The notes: a model not told the origin generated them from the sequence alone. A stretch of 64,000 nucleotides of DNA from Haematobia irritans (GCF_050003625.1 NC_134399.1:151832473-151896472); one strand, 5' to 3'. Positions 52,381 to 63,170 are shown, numbered from the stretch's first letter. Translations and numbers: made by a program.

Positions 52381-54510
52381 GTAAGTTATACATTGGGACA
52401 AAAAATGCACCATATTACCCATGTACTGATATGTAATTGAATTGTGTATGTACATAGTTTAATATAATGTTTAATGTCACGGCTGTGGCCGGGGGGTTTG
52501 AATGGTGGTATTACGACAATACATATTGATTTTTTTTTTTAATTCATTTTCAGGTCCCGCAAATGTATTGACCCTAATGGGAAGCAACTGGTGTTTTTGG
52601 TAAAAAATGGCACTGATACCTCCTTGTTGTGGAAGGCAACGGTTAAAATAGCCTGTGTCAAAGTGAATCCAGAAACCCGACAGATCGATTCATACAAATT
52701 TCTAAATCTAAAACAATTTTTGTGTGTATTTAAAACATTCCAAGCACATTTGGAGAGCCTGGTGAGCAGTGAAATTCAAAGGGTAATTTTCATCATGTAG
52801 ACAAAAAAAAACGAATATGTACATATATGCATTTACAGATGGTTTTAATGGAGTATTTTCTTTCCTCATTTAGTATACGAATGGTCTCATGATATGTTAT
52901 CACCAAGTCACTAAATTTAGCTTTTAAACGAATTTAACGTAATCTCTTAAATGGGAAGTTAATTCTTGATCCATTTAAAACAATTACATTGGGTAAATTT
53001 GCCGTGAATTTTTTTTGATGACGTAGGTTTTTAATTCCTCCAGAATTTTGAGGAAAAAGTAATAAGAAATAAACTAAAGTACTTAGCAGAAAAGCCAGAT
53101 GCAAGGGTATTGTAGAGGAAATTTACAACCATTTAATATATTTTCCTTAATGACTGTTTTCGAAATTTTATACTGATCGGACACTTATTTCTCCCTTTGT
53201 CAAAAAAGAGATAATTTGAGTGCCTTGGCTATAGGTCCTTTTTTCTTTAACACATATCCCACAAACATTGTCGTATCTAGACAATTTCATCTAGGGGGGC
53301 TATAGCCCCCTTATCTATACTAGAGTAACAATATACAATGGAATATCGTAAATTTAAAATTCTAAAAGAGGGGTCTAAGCCTTCCCCCAAAGGCCTTTCT
53401 ACGCTTATACCCGCAAACGTTTTATAAAATGACTAAAATCACCGACTTGTTGTTGTTGTCAGACCGCTGATTGTACACTGACAAATAATTTTACTTAGAT
53501 CTAAGGATTTTGACCCTCATTTAAGGATTTCGATATTGATTCCAATCCAAAGACTTGTCTTTAAAAAAAATACTATTTTGAAAAAGCAACTTTACTCATA
53601 TTAGGTAAATAATTCTTTCAATGTTTCCTCGAAATTTCGATCATGGAAAATATGTCAAAACGACGGGCATCGCGTTCATTCACTCCGCACAATGAGCTAA
53701 ACCGTGAATTTATTTCAGAGCAGTATTTGTCGTTGTTTGTATGCAATTCGAGGAAGTTTTGGCGATCGCTAACGAAATTGTTTTGGCCTCGTGGAAATCT
53801 GTTTTCAAACTTGAACAAGTCTTTACGACCGACCTTTTTTTGCAGATATTAAGAAACCGCATTAAGCCACGTTTTCAAAATATTTGTTATTTTTTAAGCA
53901 ATATACCTATATATAAAGCAATATACCTATATATAATCATAATACCAAAGATAAATTGAATGTAATGCATGTTAATTTTTTTTAATTTATAATCGATGTA
54001 AAAATATTACATAATCTTTTAAAGGAACAAAGACGTGATTCTCAATCTACACCAGAAGATGAGGAACCATCATCTACCAGTCTTTCATCCCAGTTGCATA
54101 CACTACCATCACAATTTACCACCTCAATGTTTATGAGTGCTTTGGGCAAGAGTTCCGAAAGTGGTGGCAGTGGTCTAAGTAGTCCATCCGTATCAAGTTG
54201 TGTCCACAATGATCATGTAGATGAATGTTCAATATGTTTGGATAGACAAACAGAAGTTATACTACCATGCACACATTCATTTTGTACACCATGTATAGAA
54301 CAATGGTTAGTATGTAGTTTTATGTACATGTGATAAATAAATTTAACTTTTTTTTTATTTTGTAGGAACGTTAATAACAAAACATGTCCAATATGTTGTG
54401 AAACATTGGAAAGTACAGATGAAACATGGGTTATGTCAAATTTACCCGAAGTTGAGGAGATAAATGAAGAGATATGTGCTGGATTTATGAATTTGGCCAA
54501 GCAGCAATAA
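52235..54510 (+). CDS. RNF141: RNF141-type RING finger E3 ligase
   Basis: Four exons: 52235-52380, 52554-52782, 54025-54305, 54366-54510. Splicing is GT-AG throughout and the sum is 801 nt, 266 residues plus stop. The N-terminus MGQAHS fits the N-myristoylation pattern (Gly2, Ser6), as in vertebrate RNF141 (ZNF230). SLTYEEF near residue 35 and a central block ([19 protein letters not shown]..., NLKQFL) match the RNF141 family outside the RING. A serine-rich spacer follows, then a C3HC4 RING near residues 190-230: CSIC, CTHSFC, C, then CPIC, ending ETWVMSN. Probable role: membrane-tethered ubiquitin ligase; substrates unknown. The family assignment is from domain order and recognisable blocks; the exact fly orthologue name is not claimed. 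Intron 2 (1.2 kb) holds a hAT-like remnant. It is convergent with Sds3. Confidence 0.88.
52554..52782 (+). CDS. RNF141: RNF141 exon 2
   Basis: Acceptor TTTTCAG after a T-tract; 229 nt; ends phase 0 (..EIQR) before GTAATT. Encodes the conserved central domain with [11 protein letters not shown] and NLKQFL. Frame continuation to 52800 is intronic. Confidence 0.86.
53266..53409. mobile_element. Small hAT-like element in RNF141 intron 2
   Basis: 144 bp with CTAGGGGGGCTATAGCCCCC and CTACGCTTATA end, related to 19241-20206. Flanks CCCACAAA and CCCGCAAA (7 of 8). Confidence 0.7.
53410..54024. other. RNF141 intron 2, right part
   Basis: Contains a fragment (AAGGATTTTGACC, GATATTGATTCCAATCCAAAG, 53500-53560) of the repeat seen at 13.0 kb. 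Otherwise unremarkable. Confidence 0.45.
54025..54305 (+). CDS. RNF141: RNF141 exon 3, first part of RING
   Basis: 281 nt starting after TTTAAAG; Ser/Gly-rich linker, then CSICL and [12 protein letters not shown]. It ends two bases into the Trp codon before GTTAGT. Confidence 0.88.
54366..54510 (+). CDS. RNF141: RNF141 exon 4, end of RING and C-terminus
   Basis: 145 nt after TTTTGTAG. It restores Trp and gives NKTCPICCE, then [10 protein letters not shown] and an acidic tail, ending LAKQQ-TAA. An AATAAA overlaps the stop (54506-54511). Confidence 0.9.
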
Positions 54511-55440
54511 AAAATGTTCTGGAAATTATAAGCTGAAAGATTTACTAAAAGTACAACCTTCTATGCGTAATATAGCAACAAAATTTAAGCCCGACGAAGA
54601 CTGGATAAATACATTTTAAAGTAATGAATATTGCAATACTGGTTTAGGACAAAATGCTTATACATCTTCTTTTCACAATGAAATGTATCCTTAAGCCACT
54701 AACACGACATTTTTACCCATATTATCATGTATAAAGAAATGTATAGACGTCTCAAAGCAATTCACAATGATTTTGTTTGTTTGCAGGGCGAACTCCTTAC
54801 GCTCCATTGTGCACACGATTAAACCAATGTCGCAGTACAAATAAGGCCAACTTGCATTAAAGTAGGTGTGGATGTCCATAATTTGATATTATTGTACAAA
54901 TTTTCTTCCAAACAAGAAAAGAATGAAAACAAATTAAAGACACATTTAAAATCATTCGGTTAGAGAAGAAAAATGTTCATCTACGAAGTGCAGACAAACT
55001 ACGCTGTAACATGACATGTGGCCCATACATTTTTTGCCTATGATGTTACATATATTCCATAAATTCATTTAAAATAATTTAAAATGCCGAGGTGGCTTGT
55101 TGAATGTTTTAATGCTACTTTATAGTAACTCGTGCATTTTTTACTCATTTAAAATGCAGTTTCATTGTGAAGCAAGAGTATAGCACTAAGCCTAAGTTAG
55201 AAATTAAACCAGATAAAATTATAAACGTTAATATATTTGGCGGTCTGTGGAGCATACAGCATGCCAATTAGGAAATTTGTCGAAGATTTAAGGCTAATAC
55301 TACCTTCAACATAACGTTAAAAAGCAATCATGGATTAAGTAAATATAATTTCCTTAAAATAATTATAGACCAAACAACGATATCTAGCCATTTCATAAAT
55401 CATAAGAATCCTCTTTATATCAATATTGTTGAAATCTCTC
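54511..55440. other. RNF141 downstream region
   Basis: Probable 3' UTR and intergenic DNA; no supported gene. Confidence 0.4.
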
Positions 55441-55489
55441 GAATTATGTTTGTAACTTGTCACCTGTTTACATATTTTTGGGCCAGAAG

Positions 55490-55735
55490 AGTTATATGGA
55501 AGTATTTTATTTATGTTATTAGGACTATTCACACTGTTTTAATTGTTACAGGTATTGCCAATAAAAATATTTTTATTGATAAGGTATTGGAGTCATTCAA
55601 AATTTCATTCATGAGATCACCACTAGCACAAGAGCCAACATTGCAGCTATATAATGCGAAATCTCCTATGAACTCGATTTGTTCAAGTCGTCTACAACAT
55701 TTGGGTTTTTTATTTTAGTACTGGATAAAAAATTT
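55490..55735 (+). repeat. Duplicated segment with conserved short frame, copy A
   Basis: About 245 bp also present at 57668-57915 at over 90% identity by eye. Both carry the frame IDKVLESFKISFMRSP... for about 42 residues. Not recognised as a known protein. An acceptor-like TTTAATTGTTACAG precedes it. Confidence 0.6.
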
Positions 55736-55899
55736 GTATGGTGTTAAATCCATCATATCCTATCAGTGCAAAACTGGGCGATCTTTGCACAAAGTTATGT
55801 TTGTCATGATGTAAGTGTTGTATTTTTGGATGTATTCTTAATAAACGAGTTTTTGGTTTAAACTTTCGCGGCTTGACTCTCTCTGATATCACGCAAATA

Positions 55900-56440
55900 T
55901 ATTACGCACATAAGATAACCATTTCTGCAAAGCGTTTATATTTGAATGAACAATAATTTTTGAGTTAAAATGACCCTACCTACATTTTTAGCACAAAAAA
56001 AGAAAACAAACCAATCCCTGTATTTGAGAGCCAGTTCTAAGGAAAGAGTATGACCACCTCAAATATGTTTTAGGGGCGTGATTCGCATGTAGAAACACAA
56101 CGATAAAAGGTAGAAAATTAGTTTGGTATTAAAGGTTTAAAAATAGATAACAACCTACCAACAACATGTTCAATCTCTTTGGGGTTTCTTATGGATAAGC
56201 CACCTTGGAGAAGGATTTACATCAGAATCGATTTATAGCATATACACAATAAAATTTGTTCACGATCTACATCTGGTCCTTAACAGATATCAGCATACAC
56301 CCGTTTTTCAGGCTCTAACATACAATAATAATAGTATTCAGAGAGTAAAGTTGAAAACAGTGGCTTTCGTATTCCCCGGAAACGGCTATAGGCTACTGAA
56401 GCTGAAGACTTCCATGACTCACAGGTTTTGTTTTTACCTA
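55900..56440. other. Intergenic, foldback-element fragment
   Basis: A short GTATGACCACCTCAAATATG near 56047 matches the end of the foldback MITEs. Otherwise nothing recognised. Confidence 0.4.
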
Positions 56441-56459
56441 ACAATCAACAGATTCATAC

Positions 56460-56660
56460 TGTCTCTATGTTAGGTTAGATATGAAGGCTATGATGATTGT
56501 AATACAACTTATCAGTGAGTGTTGACTGGCTCTATGTTTTACTTAATGGCAAGGAATCTCATATTCGAAGCTTTCTCCGAAGGGTATATCGCATTGCATA
56601 TAAAACCACTTAGAGAAGTTTTATAATTATGATATTGCAACTGTCAACGGCATTATCAGG
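56460..56660 (-). mobile_element. Degenerate SINE fragment, minus orientation
   Basis: TGTTAGGTTAGAT, TATCAGTGAGTGTTG, AATGGCAAGGAATCTC and AAAACCACTTAGAGAAG match the SINE body with many changes. Confidence 0.65.
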
Positions 56661-57176
56661 GGAGAGAAACTACCGTTGAAAACGTGGTGCCGTTCGTCCG
56701 AAACGTGGATGGAATCTATGTGTGCAAGTCAGGCTATGAAGCAAATGCACTACGAAAGCTCCTAAGAATATTTGTTGGAAAAATTATTAGCAACAAAATT
56801 GTAAAGAAAATCTCATTATATCATCAAAATAACCATAAATATCGGGAATAACATAGACAAAGATTATTTTCAAATTTCAATTAGTAGGTGTTTTTATATT
56901 AATAACCAAACACGATTACGATTGGTGTGGACTAAAAAATTTTGCGAACTACATCATATTGCCCTATATATGCCTATCTTCAGCCATCGATATTATTATT
57001 AACATTGTTCGGTTCCAAAAGATAATTAGATCTATTAGATTTCTAACATATATATTGGAGTATTCGTCTAAATAGATTCTATAAATAAGTAAAATAAGCA
57101 TTAATAGTTTGCTTAATTGTATTTTGAGAAATTACCATTAACATGACTTTTGCTGCTGACTTTGTATAACATTCTA

Positions 57177-57395
57177 ACCCCCATTTTCATGAAGCTCCGT
57201 TAGTGTTCCGTTAGCTAACGAACTTTTAAACTGTACTATAGACATATCTGCCATGTTGCCTATATATTCCACATGCCGGTTAGAAATTTAACTGCCGAAA
57301 ATTTTTCAGTTAAAGTTGATCGGAGAGAAGATATTTGCAATTTACTTTCTGTTAACTGGCAGTTAAAGCCAAACGGAGCTACAAGAAAAAGGCCG
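57177..57395 (+). repeat. Palindromic MITE, GTTAACTGGCAGTTAA family, copy 3
   Basis: ACCCCCATTTTCATGAAGCT at left, GTTAACTGGCAGTTAAAGCC at right; closely matches 47411-47634. Confidence 0.75.
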
Positions 57396-57481
57396 TTAAT
57401 ATACAACCGAAATTTTTTGGAAAGATTTTAAATTTTGTATAATCCAATTAATGTTCCAAAACAGAATGTGTAATCTCGTCC

Positions 57482-58110
57482 TCTTTCAATTAGTAGGTAA
57501 AATACCTATAATAAATGTATAGTCCCAGAATTTTCACGTTTTTATCCAACATTCGCAGTCTGTTTTCCTAGGTTTAACGAAGTCCAAAGTTCGACTAATT
57601 TGTAACCAAAACTGAAAAAAACAGTTTTTGCACTTCATTCAAACGTAAGGGCTCATTTCGACGATATATTGAAGTATTTTATTCATGTTATTAGGACTAT
57701 TCACACTGTTTTAACTGTTACTTACAGGTATTGCAAAAAAAATATTTTTATTGATAAGGTATTGGAGTCATTTAAAATTTCATTTATGCGATCACCACTA
57801 GCACAAGAGCCAACATTGCAGCTATATAATGCAAAATCTCCTATGAACTCGATTTCTTCAAGTCGTCTACATCATTAGGGTTTTTTGTTTTTTATTTTAG
57901 TACTGGATAAAAAATGTGTACTCTTTCAATTAGTAGGTGAAATACCTATAATAAATGTATAGTTCCAGAATTTTCACGTTTTTATCCAACATTCGCTGTT
58001 TTCCTATGTTTAACGAAGTCCAAAGTTAGATTAAAAATTGAATTTGTAACCAAAACTCACAAAAGCAGTTTTTGCACTTCATTCAAACGAAAGAGCTCTT
58101 TCGACAGCAT
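57482..58110 (+). repeat. Tandem duplication, about 436-bp spacing
   Basis: CTTTCAATTAGTAGGT, CCTATAATAAATGTATAGT, TTTTTATCCAACATTCGC and AGTTTTTGCACTTCATTCAA occur in order at 57482-57660 and again at 57918-58085. Copy B of the 55.5-kb segment (57668-57915) lies between. Confidence 0.75.
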
Positions 58111-58779
58111 TCAAAATATTATAGTGAATTTTCTTCTAACATATTTAAAATATTTTTCGCTTCAATTCGTTTTTGTATACCTGTTATTTATAATTTATTG
58201 TCATTCCATTATATGTGCGTGGACGAAAAAAAAAACAAATTTGAACATTGAATTATTACCTTTAAGTATATTTAAAACATTGTTTATGTATTTAACGGTT
58301 ATCAGTGTGTTTTTGTTCTTATTAAAAAATCGAAGTTATTAGTTATTTATGTTGTAAAAACACTAATATGTACACAAAAATACTATGATCGAGTTGGGAA
58401 AGGAAGTAAAAGACGAGATTTTTGTTGGATTCATGTTAAAATATCAATAAATTAACTTATTGCCATTATACATAAAAGAACTACTACATACAATATACTA
58501 TTTATAAATTATTTAGAGTATACCTACACATATATGTACACCACTCGTTAGTGAACATCCGTTGTATGGAGTTTTTATCCTAATATTTAAAGCTACATAA
58601 AATGTAAATAAACAACAGTTCAATCATACAAAAATGTATGTAAGAGTTTTTTATGACAAAGGGAGTGGAATATTACAAGATCCGTATAAAATAAAATTAA
58701 ATGTTCTATTTATGAGTTATGTTTGTGGTGGAGTAAAAGCTAGGGCAACTGGTATTTTCGCATTGTTAGGGGCATGTCA
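58111..58779. other. Sds3 3' flank
   Basis: Sequence after the Sds3 stop on the minus strand, presumably 3' UTR then intergenic. No poly(A) signal is assigned. Confidence 0.4.
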
Positions 58780-58881
58780 TCAGTTAGCTCGACGTTTTAT
58801 AATAACTTTGCCCTTAGCTAAATGGGACATATTTATTTTGACTTTACTGCTGCTACTATCGTTAACTTTTTTAACCCATAC
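58780..58881 (-). CDS. Sds3: Sds3 terminal exon
   Basis: 102 nt; VWVKKVNDSSSSKVKI to GKVIIKRRAN and TGA. Acceptor GTCATAAG, a weak site, but the protein join (GNEV-VWVKK) agrees with the family. The plus-strand open frame at 58634-58888 is its antisense shadow. Confidence 0.88.
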   Translation of the reverse strand, partial: VWVKKVNDSSSSKVKINMSHLAKGKVIIKRRAN

Positions 58882-61372
58882 CTTATGACAATGAATAAAA
58901 AGGGAAGAAATATTACAATGGTATTGAGTATATAAAATAAAAACAAACAAAAATTACCACTTCATTTCCTATAGCTGTGATTGTGGCCGCAAATTTAGGC
59001 AACTCTTTGCCTTCAACATATATCTGTTGGCCCCGATGAAACCAACGTTTTTCGTACAATAATTTTCCATCTTCTATGCGTGTTTCTACGTACTGACTAC
59101 CGTTGTCGGAAATAATAGGTGTCGCTTGTTGAAGATTATTCGAACCATACGAGCTTACCGCAATACCATTTTGTTGTAAAGCTAAAATTTTCCTTTAATA
59201 TATTTTCTATTTTACTTTTTTTGTACCGCACAAACTTACTTGGTGTTAGAGGTTTTCCTCTTTGAATTGTCTTTAAATCATTTTCGATTTCTTTTTCCTC
59301 TAGCATGTACACTAGTAACTGTCCGGTCGTTGGTTTACGTCTTTTTTCGACTACGGGTACTGGGTCATTGGGTCTTCTACGAAGTTTTCGCGTTACGGTT
59401 GGTTTTATCTATAAATGTTTTTAGTTTTATTAAATTGAATTAACGACTTAAGAGATTTATTACTGACCTCCATTGAATCATTTGTTAATTCCAGACTGTA
59501 TCGTTCATTTTCTATAAGTTTACGACGCTCTTCGAAGTCGGTTAGAATGTTGTCTTTAAGATCAATCTGGAAATATTTTTTTGTTAGTCTTATGTTAGGT
59601 TAGGTGGCAGCCCGATGTATCGAGCTCACTCAGTTTGTTAGACTTATTTCTAGTTTTTATCTTAGCGTACGATTTTTTATTAAGGTGTTTTTGATTTGTT
59701 GAAAAAAAATGCAATGTAGAACAATTGATGGTCATATCTGTGTTCAACTAAATTTATTTTATTTTACTCTTTCCTTAGCTAGTGAATGTGAATGAGAAGT
59801 TGGCCTAGCTCTATTCGTTTCACAAATAAGCACAGTCATAATTATATTATAAATTGTATTATATTCTGGATTTTAAAAGTATCGTAATAACTGTAACATA
59901 AGACGCGTGCATTAATTTGACAACGGTCATATCATTAGTTTATTTTAGTGAAGCAATCTTAGTTTACGCAACCACTTCTTAATTTAACGAAAAGTTCTTC
60001 CCAGCTATCATAATTTTGTTATCTAAGGCCTGTGTCATACCGAGAAACCTGTTGAAGTGGGTACAATTCAAAGCTGATTCAATAGCTTTTGCCTCTATTT
60101 TCGGTCACTTGTGATTTTCGCTGACTGATCAGCACTTTCATTTTGGAAATATCTTCCTTCAAAAACAATATGTTAGCGCTATGTCATAGTCGCTATAGAT
60201 ATAATTTATTTCTGCATAATACAAACGTCGTAACGTTTGCCAACAAATTGTTGGCTTTTCCACGACTCAGGTTCCATTCGCCGAGCAAGTCTAATCGAGC
60301 AACTGTCGATTGGCCTTCTCAGTGAAGTGAGGCAGACATGTTTTTACGCGCTTTTCGGACTCGTCTACATAATGGAAAGAATAGCTTAATAAGCCTAAAA
60401 TAAAAGGCAACACTATACCTAACCTAAGCTATGAAAAAGCATTGTGCTAAATTTTAGGACGATTTTTATAATAAATGTATTGTCGCTAAATATTCGCCAA
60501 AAGTTCATTTGAATTTGTACGAAATCAATTTACTATCTGCCCTATGAATGATTGTTAAGCTATATCCCATGAAATGATTGTTTCATGGCAAAATATTTCA
60601 ATTTTGATTTCCTTGGGAAATCGATATTTTAAAATCGAATAACCTTTGCTTGAATATTGAACCCTTATAACTTCTACAACGTAAATAAATGTCAACATTT
60701 ACCTTCTTTTCGTCGTATTCCTTTTGTGCTGCTTTCTTCTCTAGTACATAATCTCTTTCTACACATTCTTTTAAATAATCTCGATAAATTTCGTTGAGCT
60801 TCAGTCGTTCTTTATATTGATTTTCTAATTTCTTCAATCTTCTTGTGTATTCCGGATGTGTAAGATTTTTAAGTTCTTCCAACTGTTTATTTAAACCGGC
60901 AAGTTTGTGCTGGTACATTCTGCAAAATATATTTAAATATTAATGTTGTTTGGAGGAAAATGCTATATAGAAATACAAAACAAGAATAGTTTTGGAATGG
61001 ATTACAAGTCACAAGCACATCTCTTAGACCCCCCGTTTTCATTGTAACACCCAGTATATTTGTTTACTTACTGCTCTTTCAATTCATGGTTGTGGTTATT
61101 TGTTCCATTAGTTGTTTGATGATTTGTACCGGTGTAACCAGGAGTTCGTCCATTATTGCGAAATTCTGTTTCACTGGCATCATCCGTATCTGCAGGGGAT
61201 AAATATTTATTTCAACATTGCTTAACGCAAAACTTCATCTTTTGTCCTTCTATTTTTTCATACCTTCTTCACTGTCGTAGGCATTTTGTTCAAAATTATT
61301 ATTAGATCTAGAGTCCTCATTATAATCAAAACGTTCATCATCACTGGCCATACCAAAGGTGGGAAAGGACAT
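58780..61372 (-). CDS. Sds3: Sds3/SUDS3, Sin3-HDAC corepressor subunit
   Basis: Nuclear component of the Sin3-histone deacetylase complex that binds Sin3 and stabilises the deacetylase. Seven exons in transcript order: 61372-61264, 61189-61072, 60919-60703, 59566-59468, 59408-59240, 59181-58958, 58881-58780; all GT-AG; 1038 nt, 345 residues plus stop. The N-terminus is acidic and Asn-rich. Residues about 76-180 form a charged coiled coil (YTRRLKKLENQYKERL, RDYVLEKKAAQKEYDEKK, ERRKLIENERYSLEL, NDSME) that is the Sds3/BRMS1 family core. A TRKLRRRPNDPVP block follows, and the C-terminal part (RIEDGKLLYEKRWFHRGQ, GNEVVWVKK, KGKVIIKRR) matches the SUDS3 C-terminal domain. The TRKLRRRPNDPVP block favours SUDS3 over BRMS1. 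Human SUDS3 is of similar length (about 328). A MITE cluster lies 0.2-1.7 kb upstream. Confidence 0.92.
58958..59181 (-). CDS. Sds3: Sds3 exon 6
   Basis: 224 nt; a Gln/Ser-rich linker, then ETRIEDGKLLYEKRWFHRGQ, the start of the C-terminal domain. Acceptor TTTTAG, donor GTAATT. Confidence 0.92.
59240..59408 (-). CDS. Sds3: Sds3 exon 5
   Basis: 169 nt; IKPTVTRKLRRRPNDPVPVV and KRRKPTTGQLL, a strongly conserved SUDS3 block. Acceptor TTTATAG, donor GTAAGT. Confidence 0.93.
59468..59566 (-). CDS. Sds3: Sds3 exon 4
   Basis: 99 nt, 33 whole codons, IDLKDNIL to NDSME; continues the coiled coil. Acceptor TTTCCAG, donor GTCAGT. Confidence 0.93.
59567..60702. other. Sds3 intron 3
   Basis: 1.1-kb intron with a SINE 3' end fragment in minus orientation at about 59596-59634 (GTTAGGTTAGGTGGCAGCCC). 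The rest is unrecognised. Confidence 0.6.
60703..60919 (-). CDS. Sds3: Sds3 exon 3, coiled-coil core
   Basis: 217 nt; encodes MYQHKLAGLNKQLEEL to EYDEKK, the main helix of the family. Acceptor TTTGCAG, donor GTAAAT, phase 0 at its end. Confidence 0.93.
61072..61189 (-). CDS. Sds3: Sds3 exon 2
   Basis: 118 nt; completes GAT (Asp), then a Thr/Asn-rich low-complexity stretch ending HELKEQ. Acceptor CCTGCAG, donor GTAAGT. Confidence 0.85.
61264..61372 (-). CDS. Sds3: Sds3 exon 1
   Basis: ATG at 61372-61370, the only start that joins this acidic segment (ASDDERFDYNEDSR) to the rest in frame. Ends with one base of a codon before GTATGA. Confidence 0.85.
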
Positions 61373-61582
61373 ATTGATTTCTGTTATCCTGTTACAATCA
61401 AATATTTTTTCTTTTTTTCTAAACTCTCCAAGATTTCGCAGCCGAATGGATTTGACGTCGTGGCTGTTATAAGAAGTCGGTGTCGATTGTATGTATATGA
61501 AGCCGTAAACAATTACACTAATTTAACATCGTATGGTGTCATCACATGATAAAATAATTCCCTGCTGCCCCTGCCAGCATTA
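61373..61582 (-). promoter_or_regulatory. Sds3 5' leader and proximal promoter region
   Basis: 210 bp between the Sds3 start codon and the first MITE. The promoter should lie here or inside the MITE cluster; no core element assigned. Confidence 0.3.
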
Positions 61583-61833
61583 TGCGCTTTATGAGTTTTA
61601 CAGATTATCAGTTATTCCGGACGACAGTGCTCGTGTCGAACATATCCCATATATTGTGCACATTATAAGTTAAGTCCGAAGGCATAATCGATACTGCTGC
61701 ATGTTTATGGGATCGATAACACCTTTACCGATTATTTAGTCATCGCCGACAAGTCGTATCGATCCGACACACTGTAATATTCTTTACAAGCACCGACATT
61801 CCGTCCGGAATAACTGATAGTCTGTAAAGCGCA
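61583..61833. mobile_element. PIF/Harbinger-like MITE, copy 3
   Basis: 251 bp, TTA on both sides (61580-61582, 61834-61836). A short insertion (TTATGAGTTT) in the left arm accounts for its extra length over 242 bp. Confidence 0.88.
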
Positions 61834-61836
61834 TTA

Positions 61837-62068
61837 CAGATTATCAGTTATTCCGGACGACAGTGCTCGTGTCGAACATATCCCATATATTGTGCACAAT
61901 ATAAGTTAAATCCGAAGGCATAATCGATACTGCTGCATGTTTATGGGATCGATAACACATTTACCGATTATTTAGTCATCGCCGACAGTCGTATCGATCC
62001 GACACACTGTAGGATTTTTTACAAACACCGACATTCCGTCCGGAATAACTGATAGTCTGTAAAGCACA
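61837..62068. mobile_element. PIF/Harbinger-like MITE, copy 4, tandem
   Basis: Directly adjacent to copy 3, sharing its TTA; lacks the outer nine bases of the left arm, ends GTAAAGCACA before TTA. Same orientation. Confidence 0.85.
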
Positions 62069-62112
62069 TTACAAAGTTCGTTTTCATCTCCCTAGCTACC
62101 ATAGGATCGTAA

Positions 62113-62305
62113 TGCGCTTTACAGGCTATCAGTTATTCCGGACGGAATGTCGGCGTTTGTAAAGAATCTTACAGTGTATCGGATCGATACGACTTGTCGA
62201 CGATGACTAAATAATCGGCAAATGTGTTATCGATCCCATAAACATGCAGCAGTATCGATTATGCCTTCGGACTTAACTTATAATGTGCACAATATATGGG
62301 ATATG
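62113..62305. mobile_element. PIF/Harbinger-like MITE, copy 5, inverted and truncated
   Basis: Starts TGCGCTTTACAGGCTATCAG after TAA, in opposite orientation to copies 3, 4 and 6, and breaks off at GGGATATG, losing the last ~40 bp. Confidence 0.85.
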
Positions 62306-62790
62306 CTATTCCTTTGATCCTTTGTATAGTTTCGGAACAAAAATATGGTCCGTGTTTGTTTTATAAACCCGCACAAATAGTTTTTAATAAATAAATTATT
62401 TCTTATTTCACATTGCAAATGGCGCCGTACTATAAACGTCAGTTTTTCAACACGAAAAAACAAAGTATCACAAATGGAAAAAATTTCGCAAATTTTTCGC
62501 ATTTTTTGGTTTTGTATGGAGTTTCAACGCGAAAACCGAACAGAGTACCGGCCTTTAGATTTATATATTTCTTATGTTTCCAACCAGACAATCCCTCATT
62601 AATTTCATTGCAGAAATTACTGTTTTTATTGTGAAAATAAACTTACACCTAATGATTTGTGCCTCCTAACCAGAAAAAATCAAAGTTGTTTTGATTTTAT
62701 GCCAACACGTCCCCGCAATACGCGAACATGACCTTATACTAACGGATTTGTCGCCGCAACGTGGTGTGTCGCAGGGTTTATCCGACCCCC
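62306..62790. other. Between MITE copies, nothing recognised
   Basis: Sequence between copies 5 and 6, less AT-rich than average; no supported gene. Confidence 0.4.
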
Positions 62791-62793
62791 TTA

Positions 62794-63035
62794 TGCGCTT
62801 TACAGACTATCAGTTATTCCGGACGACAGTGCTCGTGTCGCACATATCCCATATATTGTGCACATTATAAGTTAAGTCCGAAGGCATAATCGATACTGCA
62901 GCATGTTTATGGGATCGATAACACATTTACCGATTATTTAGTCATCGCCGACAAGTCGTATCGATCCGACACATTGTAAGATTCTTTACAAACACCGACA
63001 TTCCGTCCGGAATAACTGATAGTCTGTAAAGCGCA
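62794..63035. mobile_element. PIF/Harbinger-like MITE, copy 6
   Basis: 242 bp, perfect-looking arms TGCGCTTTACAGACTATCAG and CTGATAGTCTGTAAAGCGCA; flanks TTA and TAA. Confidence 0.9.
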
Positions 63036-63112
63036 TAAGGTGGAATTACATACCATGCGGTCATGCGTACGTACGTTATATGCTATTGTCAAAAAAAAGG
63101 GCTGTTTTCTTT

Positions 63113-63170
63113 TTGCACTGGATAGAACTTTTGTATGGCAATCGTTGCACTGGTGTTCTATCCAGTGCAA
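63113..63170. repeat. 16-bp perfect inverted repeat (hairpin)
   Basis: TTGCACTGGATAGAAC (63113-63128) and GTTCTATCCAGTGCAA (63155-63170) with a 26-base loop that itself contains TTGCACTGG. Confidence 0.9.

Noticed and set aside
58634..58888. 84-residue plus-strand frame with a hydrophobic end
   Set aside because: It is antisense to the last Sds3 exon, whose protein matches SUDS3.
60143..60325. 60-residue frame in Sds3 intron 3
   Set aside because: No domain, no splice-site support, inside a confirmed intron.
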